From positions 62,001 to 126,000 of the forward strand of contig NZ_BDCG01000004.1 in assembly GCF_001613385.1 (NCBI RefSeq): 64,000 nucleotides of DNA, written 5' to 3'. Shown here one piece after another: positions 24,362 through 33,915 of the stretch. A program made the translations under genes and the position numbers. Source of the stretch: Nocardia flavorosea NBRC 108225. GTDB lineage: Bacteria > Actinomycetota > Actinomycetes > Mycobacteriales > Mycobacteriaceae. The notes under the pieces were generated by a model, which was not told where the DNA came from, did no database searches, and saw nothing but the letters and a program-made list of their open reading frames with translations. How positions within the stretch are numbered: position 1 is the stretch's first letter; the number at the start of each line of letters is the position of its first letter.

Positions 24362-25624
24362 ATGATCGACCTCCGACTCCTGCGCGATGATCCCGAGCTG
24401 GTCCGCGCCTCGCAGCGAGCCCGGGGCGAGGACCCGGCACTCGTCGACGCGCTGCTCACGGCCGATAGCGCGCGCCGGTCCGCGATCGCCACCGCCGATA
24501 AATTGCGGGCCGAGCACAAGGCCATGGGTAAGCAGGTCGGCAAGGCGAGCAAGGAAGAGCGTCCGGCGCTGCTGGAGCAGGCGCAGCAGATGTCGGCCGA
24601 GGTGAAAAAGGCCGAGACCGCGCAGCACGCCGCCGAGGCCGAACTGCAGGAAGCGCACCGGGCGATCTCGAATATCGTCCAGGACGGCGCACCGGCCGGT
24701 GGGGAGGACGATTTCGTCCTGCTCGAGACCGTCGGCGATGTGCCCGAATTCGATTTCATACCGCGTGACCACCTGGATCTCGGTGAATCACTGGGCGTGA
24801 TCGATATGGAACGCGGGGCCAAAGTATCGGGCTCGCGGTTCTATTTCCTCACCGGCTACGGCGCGTTGCTGCAGCTGGGGCTGTTGCAGTTGGCGGCGCA
24901 GCGCGCGGTGGCCAACGGTTTCACGATGATGATCCCGCCGGTGCTGGTCCGTCCGGAGATCATGGCCGGAACCGGGTTCCTCGGTCAGCATTCGGCCGAG
25001 GTGTACCACCTCGAGGAGGACGATCTGTACCTGGTGGGCACCTCCGAGGTGCCGCTGGCCGGGTACCACTCCGGCGAAATCCTGGACCTCGGCGCCGGCC
25101 CCAAGCGTTACGCGGGCTGGTCGTCGTGTTTCCGGCGGGAAGCCGGCAGCTACGGCAAGGACACCCGGGGGATCATCCGGGTTCATCAGTTCGACAAGGT
25201 CGAGATGTTCGTCTACTGCCGGCCCGAGGACGCCGACGCCGAACACCAGCGGCTGCTGGCCTGGGAGCGCGATATGCTCGCCGCCCTCGACGTGCCGTAC
25301 CGGATCATCGATGTCGCCGCGGGCGATCTGGGCAGTTCGGCGGCCCGCAAATTCGACTGTGAGGCCTGGGTCCCCAGCCAGGGCACCTACCGTGAACTCA
25401 CCTCGACCTCCAACTGCACCACCTTCCAGGCGCGCAGACTTTCGGTACGTTACCGCGACGACAACGGGAAACCGCAGATCGCGGCGACGCTGAACGGAAC
25501 GCTCGCCACCACCCGGTGGCTGGTCGCGCTGCTGGAGAACCACCAGCAGGCCGACGGTTCGGTCCGGGTGCCCGCCGCCCTGGTGCCGTTCGTGGGTACC
25601 GATGTGCTGACCCCGGTGGGCTGA
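24362..25624 (+). CDS. serS: Seryl-tRNA synthetase
   Basis: A 420-residue class II synthetase that charges tRNA-Ser (and tRNA-Sec precursors where present). The N-terminal tRNA-binding arm is a long antiparallel coiled coil (residues about 30-100). The catalytic core has motif 2 ([28 protein letters not shown]) and motif 3 ([18 protein letters not shown]). The active-site TSEVPL and [15 protein letters not shown] are intact. ATG 24362 is chosen because homology starts at MIDLRLLR; the frame runs far upstream without similarity. Confidence 0.98.
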   Translation: MIDLRLLRDDPELVRASQRARGEDPALVDALLTADSARRSAIATADKLRAEHKAMGKQVGKASKEERPALLEQAQQMSAEVKKAETAQHAAEAELQEAHRAISNIVQDGAPAGGEDDFVLLETVGDVPEFDFIPRDHLDLGESLGVIDMERGAKVSGSRFYFLTGYGALLQLGLLQLAAQRAVANGFTMMIPPVLVRPEIMAGTGFLGQHSAEVYHLEEDDLYLVGTSEVPLAGYHSGEILDLGAGPKRYAGWSSCFRREAGSYGKDTRGIIRVHQFDKVEMFVYCRPEDADAEHQRLLAWERDMLAALDVPYRIIDVAAGDLGSSAARKFDCEAWVPSQGTYRELTSTSNCTTFQARRLSVRYRDDNGKPQIAATLNGTLATTRWLVALLENHQQADGSVRVPAALVPFVGTDVLTPVG

Positions 25625-25694
25625 GCGGTTCGGTTCACCGGTTTCGGGGTACTCGATATCCCCGGTTGGGTCGCCGCGCAGTGAACTCGTTGTT

Positions 25695-25700
25695 TAGGCT
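25695..25700 (+). promoter_or_regulatory. -10 element of the GGDEF/EAL gene
   Basis: TAGGCT ends 7 nt before GTG 25708. This favours a leaderless start there over GTG 25681 or ATG 25777. Confidence 0.45.
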
Positions 25701-25707
25701 GTTCATC

Positions 25708-27561
25708 GTGCGAGGAAGCGGGTCTCGCGGCGATACCCGGACTCGGGTACGGGCCGCGTCGGGTGTGGCGACCGCCATGGTCATGTCCCGGACCACCGGG
25801 GCGTTCTACGTCATGGGTGGTGTACTCGGCCTCCTGGTGACCGCCATTGCGCCCACCCAGGTGCTGTATCCGGGCGACGAGGGCAATCGCGTCCTGGTCG
25901 GCTCGGCTGCGGCCGTGGCGCTTCTGCTGGGGATAAGCCTGCTCGGCTGGGGTCCGCGGATGCCGCATTGGCTGCATCACGGCTATGTCGTGCTGGCGAC
26001 CGTCCTGGTGACCATCGCCGTGCACTCGTTCCCCAATACCGTCGCGGCGATCACCCTGGCCTCGTTCTACGTCTTCGTCGCGTGTGATGCCGCGCTGTTC
26101 TTCGCCTGGACGCAGGCCGCGGCCCATATCGCCCTCTGTATGGCGCTGTGCCTGTGGGTGCTGCCGACACGGATGGGTCTGCCGTGGTGGTCCGGCGTGA
26201 CCCCGGCGGGGATCACCTTCGGCGTCGGCGTCGTGGTGGGCATCCTCACTCGGATGGCATCCGAGGCCGATATCGACACGTTGACCGGGTTGCTCAACCG
26301 GCGCGGTTTCGACCGGGCCCTGAACAACGCCATCGAACAGGCCGACCGCTCCGGTCAGGCATTGGCGCTGGTGCTGGTCGATCTGGACCGCTTCCAGAAG
26401 GTCAACGATCATCTCGGCCATCGCGCCGGCGACGCGGTGCTGCAGAAGGTTGCCGACACCTGGGCCGGACTGCTGGGACCGGGTCAGCGGCTCGCCCGCT
26501 ACGGCGGCGATGTCTTCGCGGCGCTGCTGCCGGGCACCACCGAACAGGCGGCCATCCTGCTCACCGAGCAGTTGCGGGCCGCGGTGAGCACCGGATGTTC
26601 GGCGGGTGTCACCTCCTGGCAGACCGGGGAATCGGCCTCCCTGTTGGTGAGTCGTGCCGATGTGGGGCTCTATCGAGCCAAACAGTCGGGCCGCAACCGG
26701 ACGGTCCTGGAATCGGGGCATCGCACACCCCTGGCGGTGGAACTGCGTGAGGCCATCGACAACGGCAACCTCGACGTGCATTACCAGCCGATCGTCAGCC
26801 TCAGCGACGGCGGTGAGAAGGCGGTCGGGGTGGAGGCGCTGTTGCGCTGGTCGTCGAGCGCGCAACCGGACGTCACCACCGAAGGTTTGATCCGGGTGGC
26901 CGAGGAGTACGACCTCATCGCCGACCTGGACGAACTGGTATTGCGCCGGGCCTGCGCCGACGCCGCCCAGCTACAGGAAACGTTCGCCGCGCTGGAACTC
27001 ACGTTGAACGTGAACGTCAGCGGGCTGGAACTTGCCGAATCCGGGTACGCGGACAAGGTCGCCGGAATCCTGGAGAGCACCGGTTGGCCCGCGGATCAGC
27101 TGGTGCTCGAGGTGACCGAAACCGAACTGGCCGCCGAATCCGATACCGCGATCGCGAATCTGCACACCCTGCGCGACAGGGGCGTGCGGATCGCCATCGA
27201 CGATTTCGGAACCGGCTACTCCTCGCTCAGCCGGTTGGCCACACTGCCCAGCGATATCATCAAGGTCGACCAGTCGTTCGTGGCCGCCATCCGCTCCGAT
27301 TCCCCGGCCCCGCCGCTACTCGGTGTGATCGCGGCGCTGAGTAAATCGCTGGACCTGCAGGTCATCGCGGAAGGTGTGGAAACCGAACACCAGGCAGCCG
27401 TGCTCACCGAGCTGGGTTTCGCACTGGCCCAGGGATACCACTACAGCGATTCGCATCCGGTGGCCGATCTGATCAGCGATATGAACCGGGGACTGGGCGC
27501 CGCGAATACCCGCGCGCTCGGCATCGGCTCGGCGGAACAGAACGGCTGGGTGCCGCTCTGA
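25708..27561 (+). CDS. Membrane GGDEF/EAL protein, probable c-di-GMP phosphodiesterase
   Basis: A protein of about 617 residues. Five to six membrane helices occupy about residues 30-185. Then comes a GGDEF domain (DIDTLTGLLNRRGFDRAL) whose signature reads YGGDVF instead of GGDEF, so cyclase activity is doubtful. The EAL domain appears complete: VEALLRW (EAL), LNVNVS, LEVTETEL, IDDFGTGYSSL, IKVDQSFV, EGVET and QGYHYSDSHP. It probably hydrolyses c-di-GMP, perhaps with GTP bound at the degenerate domain. The start is uncertain (25681, 25708 or 25777). No partner gene is adjacent. Confidence 0.88.
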   Translation: MRGSGSRGDTRTRVRAASGVATAMVMSRTTGAFYVMGGVLGLLVTAIAPTQVLYPGDEGNRVLVGSAAAVALLLGISLLGWGPRMPHWLHHGYVVLATVLVTIAVHSFPNTVAAITLASFYVFVACDAALFFAWTQAAAHIALCMALCLWVLPTRMGLPWWSGVTPAGITFGVGVVVGILTRMASEADIDTLTGLLNRRGFDRALNNAIEQADRSGQALALVLVDLDRFQKVNDHLGHRAGDAVLQKVADTWAGLLGPGQRLARYGGDVFAALLPGTTEQAAILLTEQLRAAVSTGCSAGVTSWQTGESASLLVSRADVGLYRAKQSGRNRTVLESGHRTPLAVELREAIDNGNLDVHYQPIVSLSDGGEKAVGVEALLRWSSSAQPDVTTEGLIRVAEEYDLIADLDELVLRRACADAAQLQETFAALELTLNVNVSGLELAESGYADKVAGILESTGWPADQLVLEVTETELAAESDTAIANLHTLRDRGVRIAIDDFGTGYSSLSRLATLPSDIIKVDQSFVAAIRSDSPAPPLLGVIAALSKSLDLQVIAEGVETEHQAAVLTELGFALAQGYHYSDSHPVADLISDMNRGLGAANTRALGIGSAEQNGWVPL

Positions 27562-27643
27562 GTCTCCCGGCCACGGCCGGTGATTCGCCGGTGCCGGCGC
27601 GTGGCCGGCGATGAGGTCCCCGCGGGGGCGAGAGTAAAAGGTC

Positions 27644-27672
27644 TTGACCCGGGGGCTCGCGGCCGCAAAGCT
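27644..27672 (+). promoter_or_regulatory. Promoter upstream of a leader ORF and MFS gene
   Basis: TTGACC (27644-27649) and AAAGCT (27667-27672) have a 17-bp spacer. The predicted start near 27679 coincides with the ATG of the leader ORF. The -10 is poor. Confidence 0.4.
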
Positions 27673-27678
27673 GATCGT

Positions 27679-27705
27679 ATGCGTTTGGTCATCTACAACT
27701 GTTGA
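27679..27705 (+). CDS. Putative 8-residue leader peptide MRLVIYNC
   Basis: ATG at 27679 opens an eight-codon frame (MRLVIYNC) ending at TGA 27703-27705, 9 nt before the GTG of the MFS gene. The ATG is at the predicted transcription start, so it would be leaderless. The MFS gene itself has only a weak ribosome site, so re-initiation after this ORF could be its main route to translation. A terminal Cys codon recalls Cys-responsive leader ORFs known in mycobacteria, but those have several Cys codons. This is speculative. Confidence 0.35.
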   Translation: MRLVIYNC

Positions 27706-27714
27706 CACCGGTGG

Positions 27715-29109
27715 GTGAGCCCCGGGCGTAACGCCGGCCTGCGCGCGCTGACTCTGCGTGCGACGCTGTTCGCCGCGACCGGGGACCTGATTCCGTACTA
27801 CGCGCTGTACGCGCTGCTCTTCGCCGATCACGGCTTCGGGGCCGGACAGATTTCGCTGCTGTTAGCGCTCTGGTCGGTGACGGCCTTCGTCTGTGAGATC
27901 CCGTCCGGAGCGTGGGCCGATACCGTCTCGCGGCGCGGTCTGCTGGTTCTCAACGGTTTTTTGATGGCCGCGGGGTTCCTGCTGTGGACGGTCGCGCCGT
28001 CATTCCTCGGATTCGCGCTCGGTTTCGTCCTGTGGGGTGTGGCGGGCGCGTTGCGGTCGGGGACCTTCGAAGCGCTGGTGTACGACGAACTCACCGTCCG
28101 CGGTGAATCCCGTGCTTATGCCCGCGTTATCGGTTACACCCGATCGGCGAGCGAATTCAGCGCGGTGATCGCGATACTCGCCGCGACCCCGCTGTATCTG
28201 TGGGGCGGCTACGCGCTGGTCGGCTGGGCCAGTGTCGGCTGCGCGGTCGTGCATACCGCCCTGGCCCGGAGCCTGCCGGCGGCGCCGAGATCGGTTTCGG
28301 CGGCCGATATCGCCGACCTCGAAGAGGACGAACGCGACGGGACCGACTCGGATACGGCCGGCCGCGACGTGCTCGCCCCCGGCCCGCGACCGGCCACCGC
28401 CGACCCCACCCTCAGCGGCTACGGATCGATCCGGCGGTACCTGCACATGCTGCGGACCGGTGTCACCGAAGCGGTGCGGATCCGGCGGGTGCGCCACGGT
28501 GTGGGGCTTCTCGCGCTGCTTTACGGGATCACTGCCTTCGACGAATACTTCGCGCTGCTCGCCGGTGAGGCCGGTGCCGCTACCGCGGTGGTGCCGGTCC
28601 TGGTGGGCGTGACCGTCGTCGGTTCGCTGCTGGGTTCGCTACTGGCCGGCCGGACCGAAGCGATGCGGGCCCGCACCATGGCATGTGCGCTGTGCGCGGC
28701 GGCTGTCCTTTTCGGCGCGGGGGCGCTGCTGGCCGGCGCGGCGAGCCGCTGGCCGGCGGTGGGGTATGTCCTCGCCGGCCTCGGTTTCGCCGCGCTGGCT
28801 GTTTCCTACGGCATTGTCTACAACGCCGGTATCGTCGCCGAAGCACGGTTGCAGGACTCCATCACCGGGCCGGCGCGGGCGACCGTGATGTCGGTGGCCG
28901 GGCTGTCGGAGGAATTGGTTTCCCTGGCGGTCTTCGGCTTCGTCGGCCTGATGGCGATGTGGTTGCCGATCTCCTCCACCCTCGCGCTGCTGGGTATCGC
29001 CCTCGCCGCGATCGCTGTCCTGGCGCCGGCGTGGTTACCGGTGCGGGGCCGACTGGACGGAACCGCGCCGGACGCCGACCCTCGGTCCACGGGAACCGGG
29101 CAAACATAA
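27715..29109 (+). CDS. MFS transporter
   Basis: A 464-residue protein with about 12 membrane helices in two bundles of six. A long acidic cytoplasmic loop lies between them (SAADIADLEEDERDGTDSD onward). The loop 2-3 motif is present in the form GAWADTVSRRGLLVLNG (G-x-x-A-D-xx-x-R-R-G). This form occurs in exporters of the drug and metabolite type, but no substrate can be assigned. The GTG start gives an N-terminus entering helix 1 at once. An eight-codon leader ORF precedes it. Confidence 0.88.
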   Translation: MSPGRNAGLRALTLRATLFAATGDLIPYYALYALLFADHGFGAGQISLLLALWSVTAFVCEIPSGAWADTVSRRGLLVLNGFLMAAGFLLWTVAPSFLGFALGFVLWGVAGALRSGTFEALVYDELTVRGESRAYARVIGYTRSASEFSAVIAILAATPLYLWGGYALVGWASVGCAVVHTALARSLPAAPRSVSAADIADLEEDERDGTDSDTAGRDVLAPGPRPATADPTLSGYGSIRRYLHMLRTGVTEAVRIRRVRHGVGLLALLYGITAFDEYFALLAGEAGAATAVVPVLVGVTVVGSLLGSLLAGRTEAMRARTMACALCAAAVLFGAGALLAGAASRWPAVGYVLAGLGFAALAVSYGIVYNAGIVAEARLQDSITGPARATVMSVAGLSEELVSLAVFGFVGLMAMWLPISSTLALLGIALAAIAVLAPAWLPVRGRLDGTAPDADPRSTGTGQT

Positions 29110-29423
29110 CGCTTCGGTCCGGCGACCCGTGCCGACCGCTGCTTGGCCGGTGGCGTATCGGAACGCGGCGGCACGCACCACGGGAGTCTCCCTCCGCAAC
29201 CGGTGTGCGTATCGTGCCGCGCTCAGCTTCGCTCGATCGATATCCGGTGTTGAGAGAACCGGCGTTCGGCGGATCTCCGGGAGCCGGCCCGTATCTGCAC
29301 AGTGATCGATCGGCCCCGTCTGGGGCTACTCGCTGTGTGCCGCGCATCGGTCGCCGGGCGGCATAGGTGGACCGCGTATGCCCGGCCTTCCGTCGGCGCC
29401 CGAAGCGCAGGAGTCGCCGGCGG

Positions 29424-29429
29424 TAGGGT
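29424..29429 (+). promoter_or_regulatory. -10 element of the DMT transporter gene
   Basis: TAGGGT ends 7 nt before ATG 29437. The rest of the 327-bp gap after the MFS gene holds nothing recognised. Confidence 0.4.
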
Positions 29430-29436
29430 TCCGATC

Positions 29437-30438
29437 ATGGTGTTGCGGCGGTGGGGTCTCGGGCTGGGATTGCTGATCGGGGCCGGGGTCGCTGTGCAGG
29501 GGCGGATCAACGGGGAACTCGGAGCGCGGCTGGAAGACGGTGTCGCGGCGGCAGTGGTGAGTTTCGGGAGCGGCTTCGTGCTCCTGCTGATCGCGGTGGC
29601 CTTCAGTGCTCGACTGCAGGCGGGACTGCGCGGGGTGGGGGCGGCGCTGGCCGCGAGGGAACTGAGGTACTGGCAGCTGCTCGGCGGGCTGTGCGGGGCG
29701 TTGTTCGTGGCTAGTCAATCGTTGGCTGTGGCCGCCGTCGGTGTCACGGCATTCACCGTGGGCGCGGTATCCGGGCAGTTGGTGAGCAGTCTGGTTGTGG
29801 ACCGGCTGGGGATCGGGCCGCAGGGTCGCACTCCGGTGACCACGGCTCGGCTCGGTGGGGCGGTCCTGGCGGTGGGCGCTGTGCTGCTGGCCGCGTCCGG
29901 TGGGTCGGGATCGGACGGGACGACGACGGCGTCCTGGCTCGGAGCCGCCGCCGGGCCGGTTCTGTTGTTCCTGCCGGTGCTGGCGGGGATCGGGCTGGCG
30001 TGGCAGCAGGCGTGGAACGGGCGGGTCGGCACGTCCGGTAGCCCGTTCGCCGCCACCGTGATCAACTTCGGCATCGGCCTGCTGGGTCTTCTGGTTATCG
30101 ATGCACTGGTACTGGTCCGGGTCGGGCCTCCTGCCGAGTTCCCCCGCGAACCCTGGCTATACCTCGGCGGCGCGATCGGGGTGCTGTTCATCGCGGCCGG
30201 GGTGCTGGTCGTGCGCTGGGTCGGGGTGCTGATGATGGGTCTCAGCACTGTCGCCGGCCAGCTCACGACCTCGATGCTGCTCGACTGGTTCCTGCCCGCG
30301 GGTGCCGCCCTGTCTACGGCGAAGTTGGTCGGCTGCGGGCTCACCCTCGCCGCGGTGGTCGTCGCGACCTTGCGGACCGGGCGTTCCGCTCCCGCGAACT
30401 CGGCCACCGGCCCAGACTCGCGATCGGCCCGGCAGTAG
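29437..30438 (+). CDS. DMT-superfamily (DUF606/YdcZ-type) transporter, double-length
   Basis: A 333-residue protein with about ten membrane helices. It consists of two homologous DUF606-like halves. Each has a helix like GLLIGAGVAVQGRINGELG or AWQQAWNGRVGTSGSPFAATVINFGIG, followed by a SLAVAAVGVTAFTVGAVSGQL or MMGLSTVAGQLTTSMLLDWF segment. Many bacteria carry the halves as separate small proteins; here they are fused. The substrate is unknown. ATG 29437 is chosen over upstream codons since homology begins at helix 1. It converges on copA, with a strong hairpin between. Confidence 0.85.
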   Translation: MVLRRWGLGLGLLIGAGVAVQGRINGELGARLEDGVAAAVVSFGSGFVLLLIAVAFSARLQAGLRGVGAALAARELRYWQLLGGLCGALFVASQSLAVAAVGVTAFTVGAVSGQLVSSLVVDRLGIGPQGRTPVTTARLGGAVLAVGAVLLAASGGSGSDGTTTASWLGAAAGPVLLFLPVLAGIGLAWQQAWNGRVGTSGSPFAATVINFGIGLLGLLVIDALVLVRVGPPAEFPREPWLYLGGAIGVLFIAAGVLVVRWVGVLMMGLSTVAGQLTTSMLLDWFLPAGAALSTAKLVGCGLTLAAVVVATLRTGRSAPANSATGPDSRSARQ

Positions 30439-30568
30439 GGATGACAAAAGGTTCATCGTCATCGGCCCAGGGGACAGGATGGTGGCCCTGGAAATCGAGA
30501 TAGCGACGACTGTCGACGAGAGAAGAGGCAACCTCTGCGCCGGCCCCTCGCGGTCCGTAGCCTTCGTC

Positions 30569-30612
30569 GCAGCACAGGGCGGGGCACCTCGGGGGCCCCG
30601 GCCCTGTGCTGC
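30569..30612. terminator. Bidirectional terminator
   Basis: GCAGCACAGGGC (30569-30580) pairs with GCCCTGTGCTGC (30601-30612), a perfect 12-bp stem, and inner GGGG/CCCC runs extend it. It sits between the convergent DMT and copA genes and ends 4 bp before the copA stop. Confidence 0.75.
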
Positions 30613-30615
30613 CGA

Positions 30616-32895
30616 TCAGTGGGTCGGCCGGAACCTGCGCAGACGCAGGCTGTTGCTCACCACGAACACCGAGGAGAACGCCATTGCGGCGCCGGCCAGC
30701 ATCGGGTTGAGCAGACCCGCCATGGCCAGCGGGATCATCGCCACGTTGTAGCCGAAGGCCCAGAACAGGTTGCCCTTGATGGTGCCGAGGGTGCGCCGGG
30801 CCAGCCGGATGGCATCGGGGGCGGCGGTCAGGTCGCCCCGGACCAGGGTGAGGTCGGCGGCCTCGATGGCGATATCGGTGCCGGTGCCGATGGCCAGGCC
30901 GAGATCGGCGCGGGCCAGGGCGGCCGCGTCGTTCACACCGTCACCGACCATGGCGACGGTGCGGCCTTCACCTTGCAACCGTTCGATCACCGCGACCTTG
31001 TCCTGTGGCAGTACCTCGGCGATCACCTCGTCGATGCCGACCTGCCGGGCGATGGCCTTCGCCGCGGTGGTGTTGTCGCCGGTGAGCATGATCGGGGTGA
31101 GACCGAGGGCACGGAGCCGGGAAACCGCTTCGGCGGAAGTCGGTTTCACCGTGTCGGCGACCACGAGCACGCCGCGGGCCTTACCGTCCCAGCCGATCGC
31201 CACCGCCGTCCGGCCCTCGGCTTCGGCCGCGTGCATGGCGTCACGCAGGTCGTCGTCCAGGTTCAGGGCGTACTCGGCGAGCAGCCCGGTGCGGCCCACG
31301 AGCACGGCGTGGCCGTCGACCACACCCTCCACACCGAGCCCGGCGTTGTTACGGAAACCCTCGACCGGCAGTAGTGCGCCGATCTGCTGACGGGCGCCGT
31401 CCGCGATGGCCTTGGCGATGGGGTGCTCGGAGGAATCCTCGAGCGAACCCGCCAGCCGCAGCACCTCGTCGGTGTCCTCGCCGGCCGCGGCCACCACATC
31501 GAGCAGCGCCATCTTGCCGGTGGTCACGGTGCCGGTCTTGTCGAGGACCACGGTGTCCACCCGGCGGGTGTTCTCCAGCACCTCGGGACCTTTGATCAGG
31601 ATGCCCAGCTGCGCACCCCGCCCCGTACCGACCATGAGCGCGGTCGGGGTCGCCAGGCCCAGCGCGCACGGGCAGGCGATGATCAGCACCGCCACCGCTG
31701 CCGTGAAGGCCGCCGCCACCGAACCGCCCGTGCCGAGCCAGAAGCCGAGGGTGGCCACGGCGAGCGCGATCACGATCGGGACGAAAACCCCGGAGATCCG
31801 GTCGGCCAGCCGCTGGGCCTGCGCTTTTCCGGATTGCGCGTCTTCGACCATCCGGGCCATCTGCGCGAGCTGGGTATCCGAGCCGACCCGGGTGGCCTGC
31901 ACGGTGATGCGGCCGCCCACGTTCACGGTCGCGCCGGCGACCGAATCCTGCGGTCCCACCTCCACCGGCACGGATTCGCCGGTCAGCATGGAGACATCCA
32001 CCGCGGACGAACCGTCCACGATCACACCGTCGGTCGCGATCTTCTCACCGGGCCGGACCACGAAACGGTCGCCGGTGGCGAGCTGTTCCACCGGTATCCG
32101 CTCTTCGGTCCAGTTGTCCGTGCCCGTGGGGCGCAGCACCGACACCTCTTTGGCGCCGAGCTCCAGCAGGGCCCGTAGCGCGGCTCCCGCGCGGCGCTTG
32201 GACTTCGCCTCGAAGTACCGTCCGGCCAGGATGAAGGTGGTGACGCCGGCGGCGGCCTCCAGATAGATGCTGCCCGTACCGTCCATCCGCGCAATCGTGA
32301 ATTCGAACGGGTGGGTCATCCCGGGAGTGCCGGCGGTGCCCCAGAACAGCGCGTACAGCGACCAGCCGAACGCGGCCAGAGTGCCCAGCGAGACCAGGGT
32401 GTCCATGGTTGCGGTGGCGTGCCGCAGATTCGTCAGCGCCGCCCGGTGGAACGGCAATGCGCCCCAGACGACGACCGGTGCTGCCAGCGTGAGCGACAGC
32501 CATTGCCAGTTGGTGAACTGCAATGCCGGAATCATCGCCATGGCGATCACCGGGATCGTGAGTACCAGGGCGACCAGCAGCCTGGTGCGCAGGGCATCGG
32601 TGGGGTCGGCCGGTTCGGTGGCGGCGTTTTCCTCGGCGGGCGGCTGTGGAAGCGCGGCCGTGTATCCGGTCTGTTCGACCACGGCGACCAGGTCGTCGGG
32701 GGTGAGGTTTTCCGGGAAGTGGACGCGGGCCTTCTCGGTCGCGTAGTTGACCGTCGCGGTCACACCGTCGAGCTTGTTGAGTTTCTTCTCGATACGGTTG
32801 GCGCAGGAGGCGCAGGTCATCCCGCCGATCACCAGTTCGACCTGTTCGGTCGAGGGGTGGGCGATGGATTTTTCCCGTGGTGTCTGTGTGGTCAT
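30616..32895 (-). CDS. copA: Copper-translocating P1B-type ATPase
   Basis: The product has 759 residues. An N-terminal heavy-metal domain has GMTCASC (Cys28, Cys31). The membrane CPC motif appears as [13 protein letters not shown], the phosphorylation site is [10 protein letters not shown], the actuator loop TGES, the P1B HP motif SSEHPIAKA, and the hinge [11 protein letters not shown]. Helix 7 has [13 protein letters not shown] and helix 8 has [17 protein letters not shown]; the Y-N and M-xx-S-S positions mark Cu(I) specificity (P1B-1). It should pump Cu(I) out of the cytosol. It is the second cistron of an operon headed by a CsoR-like operator. The ATG at 32895 fits the family N-terminus. 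Confidence 0.95.
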   Translation of the reverse strand: MTTQTPREKSIAHPSTEQVELVIGGMTCASCANRIEKKLNKLDGVTATVNYATEKARVHFPENLTPDDLVAVVEQTGYTAALPQPPAEENAATEPADPTDALRTRLLVALVLTIPVIAMAMIPALQFTNWQWLSLTLAAPVVVWGALPFHRAALTNLRHATATMDTLVSLGTLAAFGWSLYALFWGTAGTPGMTHPFEFTIARMDGTGSIYLEAAAGVTTFILAGRYFEAKSKRRAGAALRALLELGAKEVSVLRPTGTDNWTEERIPVEQLATGDRFVVRPGEKIATDGVIVDGSSAVDVSMLTGESVPVEVGPQDSVAGATVNVGGRITVQATRVGSDTQLAQMARMVEDAQSGKAQAQRLADRISGVFVPIVIALAVATLGFWLGTGGSVAAAFTAAVAVLIIACPCALGLATPTALMVGTGRGAQLGILIKGPEVLENTRRVDTVVLDKTGTVTTGKMALLDVVAAAGEDTDEVLRLAGSLEDSSEHPIAKAIADGARQQIGALLPVEGFRNNAGLGVEGVVDGHAVLVGRTGLLAEYALNLDDDLRDAMHAAEAEGRTAVAIGWDGKARGVLVVADTVKPTSAEAVSRLRALGLTPIMLTGDNTTAAKAIARQVGIDEVIAEVLPQDKVAVIERLQGEGRTVAMVGDGVNDAAALARADLGLAIGTGTDIAIEAADLTLVRGDLTAAPDAIRLARRTLGTIKGNLFWAFGYNVAMIPLAMAGLLNPMLAGAAMAFSSVFVVSNSLRLRRFRPTH

Positions 32896-32921
32896 GATTT
32901 CGCTCGCTCCGTATGGCCGGA

Positions 32922-33836
32922 TCAGTGGCCGTGGCCGGGTTCGGTGGGTTCGGATGCCGGTTGCGGGGCGTGCGTGCCGGGTGCGACCGGAACGGTCAGC
33001 TCGGCCCAGTGCACGGTTCCCGCATGCCGGAATTCGAAGAACAGCCGGTAGTCCCCGGTGCCGGGCGCCGTTACCGCGAAACGTACGTCCGGACCGGCCG
33101 GGGTGGTTCCGTCGCCGGGATGTCCGGCCGGGTGTACGTGGAGATAGCCGAGGTCGGCGGCGCGCAGGGCCACGAGATGACCGTACGCCCCCAGGTAGGG
33201 CTGTAGATCGGTGACCGGTTGCCCGTCACGGGAGACCGCGAGAGCCAGGTCGGTGGACCGTCCCGCGGCCAGGGTTCCGTTCAGCTCGACCGTATATTCG
33301 CCGACGGTTGCTGTGGTGGCGGGGGCGGGCAATGCCTGCGGCGCGTACCGGCCCGCGACCCGCAGGTCGGTCCCGAGCGTGAACGGCTGCCCGTCGGCGG
33401 TGACGAAATCCGCGAAGACCCGGTAGTCGCCGGCGCGGCCGAGGTCCACCGGCGCGCTCCAGGTGCCGTCGGCGCCGAGCGTGGGATGCAGATGCTGATA
33501 TCCGGTCATATCGCGGCGTACCAGGATCAGGTGCAGATCCTTCTCGTGCTCGGTCGTGTATCGCACCACCGGCCGGCCCGTTCTGTCTTCGATCCGGAAA
33601 CGCAGCATGGCGTCGCGCCGGGATTCGGTGATCGGGTCCGCTACCACCAGCGTGTATCCGCCGGCGCTGTCGGTCAGGCCGCCCGGACCGGCGTGCGTGC
33701 CCGGTTCCGGCGCGGCGGTGTCGTGGGTCTCCGGCTCGCTGTCGGGTGCCTCCACGAGGGTGCCTACTCCCAGCGCGACTCCGAACAGCGCGACAAGTCC
33801 GAGCGCGAAGCCGGCGAACTTGGTCGACGTATTCAT
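32922..33836 (-). CDS. Membrane-anchored HLHP-motif protein of the copper operon
   Basis: A 304-residue protein. One N-terminal membrane helix ([21 protein letters not shown]) is followed by an extracytoplasmic beta-rich region with two His-rich repeats, [14 protein letters not shown] and [15 protein letters not shown], each followed by a [18 protein letters not shown] strand. The tail ends EPGHGH. The His clusters suggest copper binding, and the gene lies 26 bp upstream of copA behind a CsoR-type operator. ATG 33836 (MNTSTK) is preferred to 33848 because GGAG lies 6 nt upstream. It overlaps a 15-codon upstream ORF by 4 bp (ATGA). The function is inferred from context. Confidence 0.8.
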   Translation of the reverse strand: MNTSTKFAGFALGLVALFGVALGVGTLVEAPDSEPETHDTAAPEPGTHAGPGGLTDSAGGYTLVVADPITESRRDAMLRFRIEDRTGRPVVRYTTEHEKDLHLILVRRDMTGYQHLHPTLGADGTWSAPVDLGRAGDYRVFADFVTADGQPFTLGTDLRVAGRYAPQALPAPATTATVGEYTVELNGTLAAGRSTDLALAVSRDGQPVTDLQPYLGAYGHLVALRAADLGYLHVHPAGHPGDGTTPAGPDVRFAVTAPGTGDYRLFFEFRHAGTVHWAELTVPVAPGTHAPQPASEPTEPGHGH

Positions 33837-33880
33837 CCGATGCTCCATCCAACGGTTTCAGGCGGCCCGCGCCACCTCAT
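33833..33880 (-). CDS. Putative 15-residue leader ORF of the copper operon
   Basis: ATG 33880 opens [15 protein letters not shown] and stops at 33835-33833, overlapping the ATG of the membrane-anchored protein as ATGA. The -10 hexamer ends 7 nt before this ATG, so it would be read as a leaderless message, and the downstream gene would be translationally coupled to it. No similar peptide is known to me. Confidence 0.45.
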   Translation of the reverse strand: MRWRGPPETVGWSIG

Positions 33881-33887
33881 GATTGCT

Positions 33888-33915
33888 ACGGTACCCCCCT
33901 AGGGTATTTTGTCAA
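33888..33915 (-). promoter_or_regulatory. Promoter of the copper operon
   Basis: On the minus strand, TTGACA (33915-33910) and TACCGT (33893-33888) have a 16-bp spacer. The spacer and the -10 contain the CsoR-like operator. Confidence 0.75.
33892..33906. promoter_or_regulatory. CsoR-type copper operator
   Basis: TACCCCCCTAGGGTA consists of TACCC and GGGTA arms around a 5-bp centre, matching the C-rich/G-rich inverted repeats bound by CsoR copper repressors. Its place between -35 and -10 implies repression relieved by Cu(I). No csoR gene is in the window. Confidence 0.7.
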
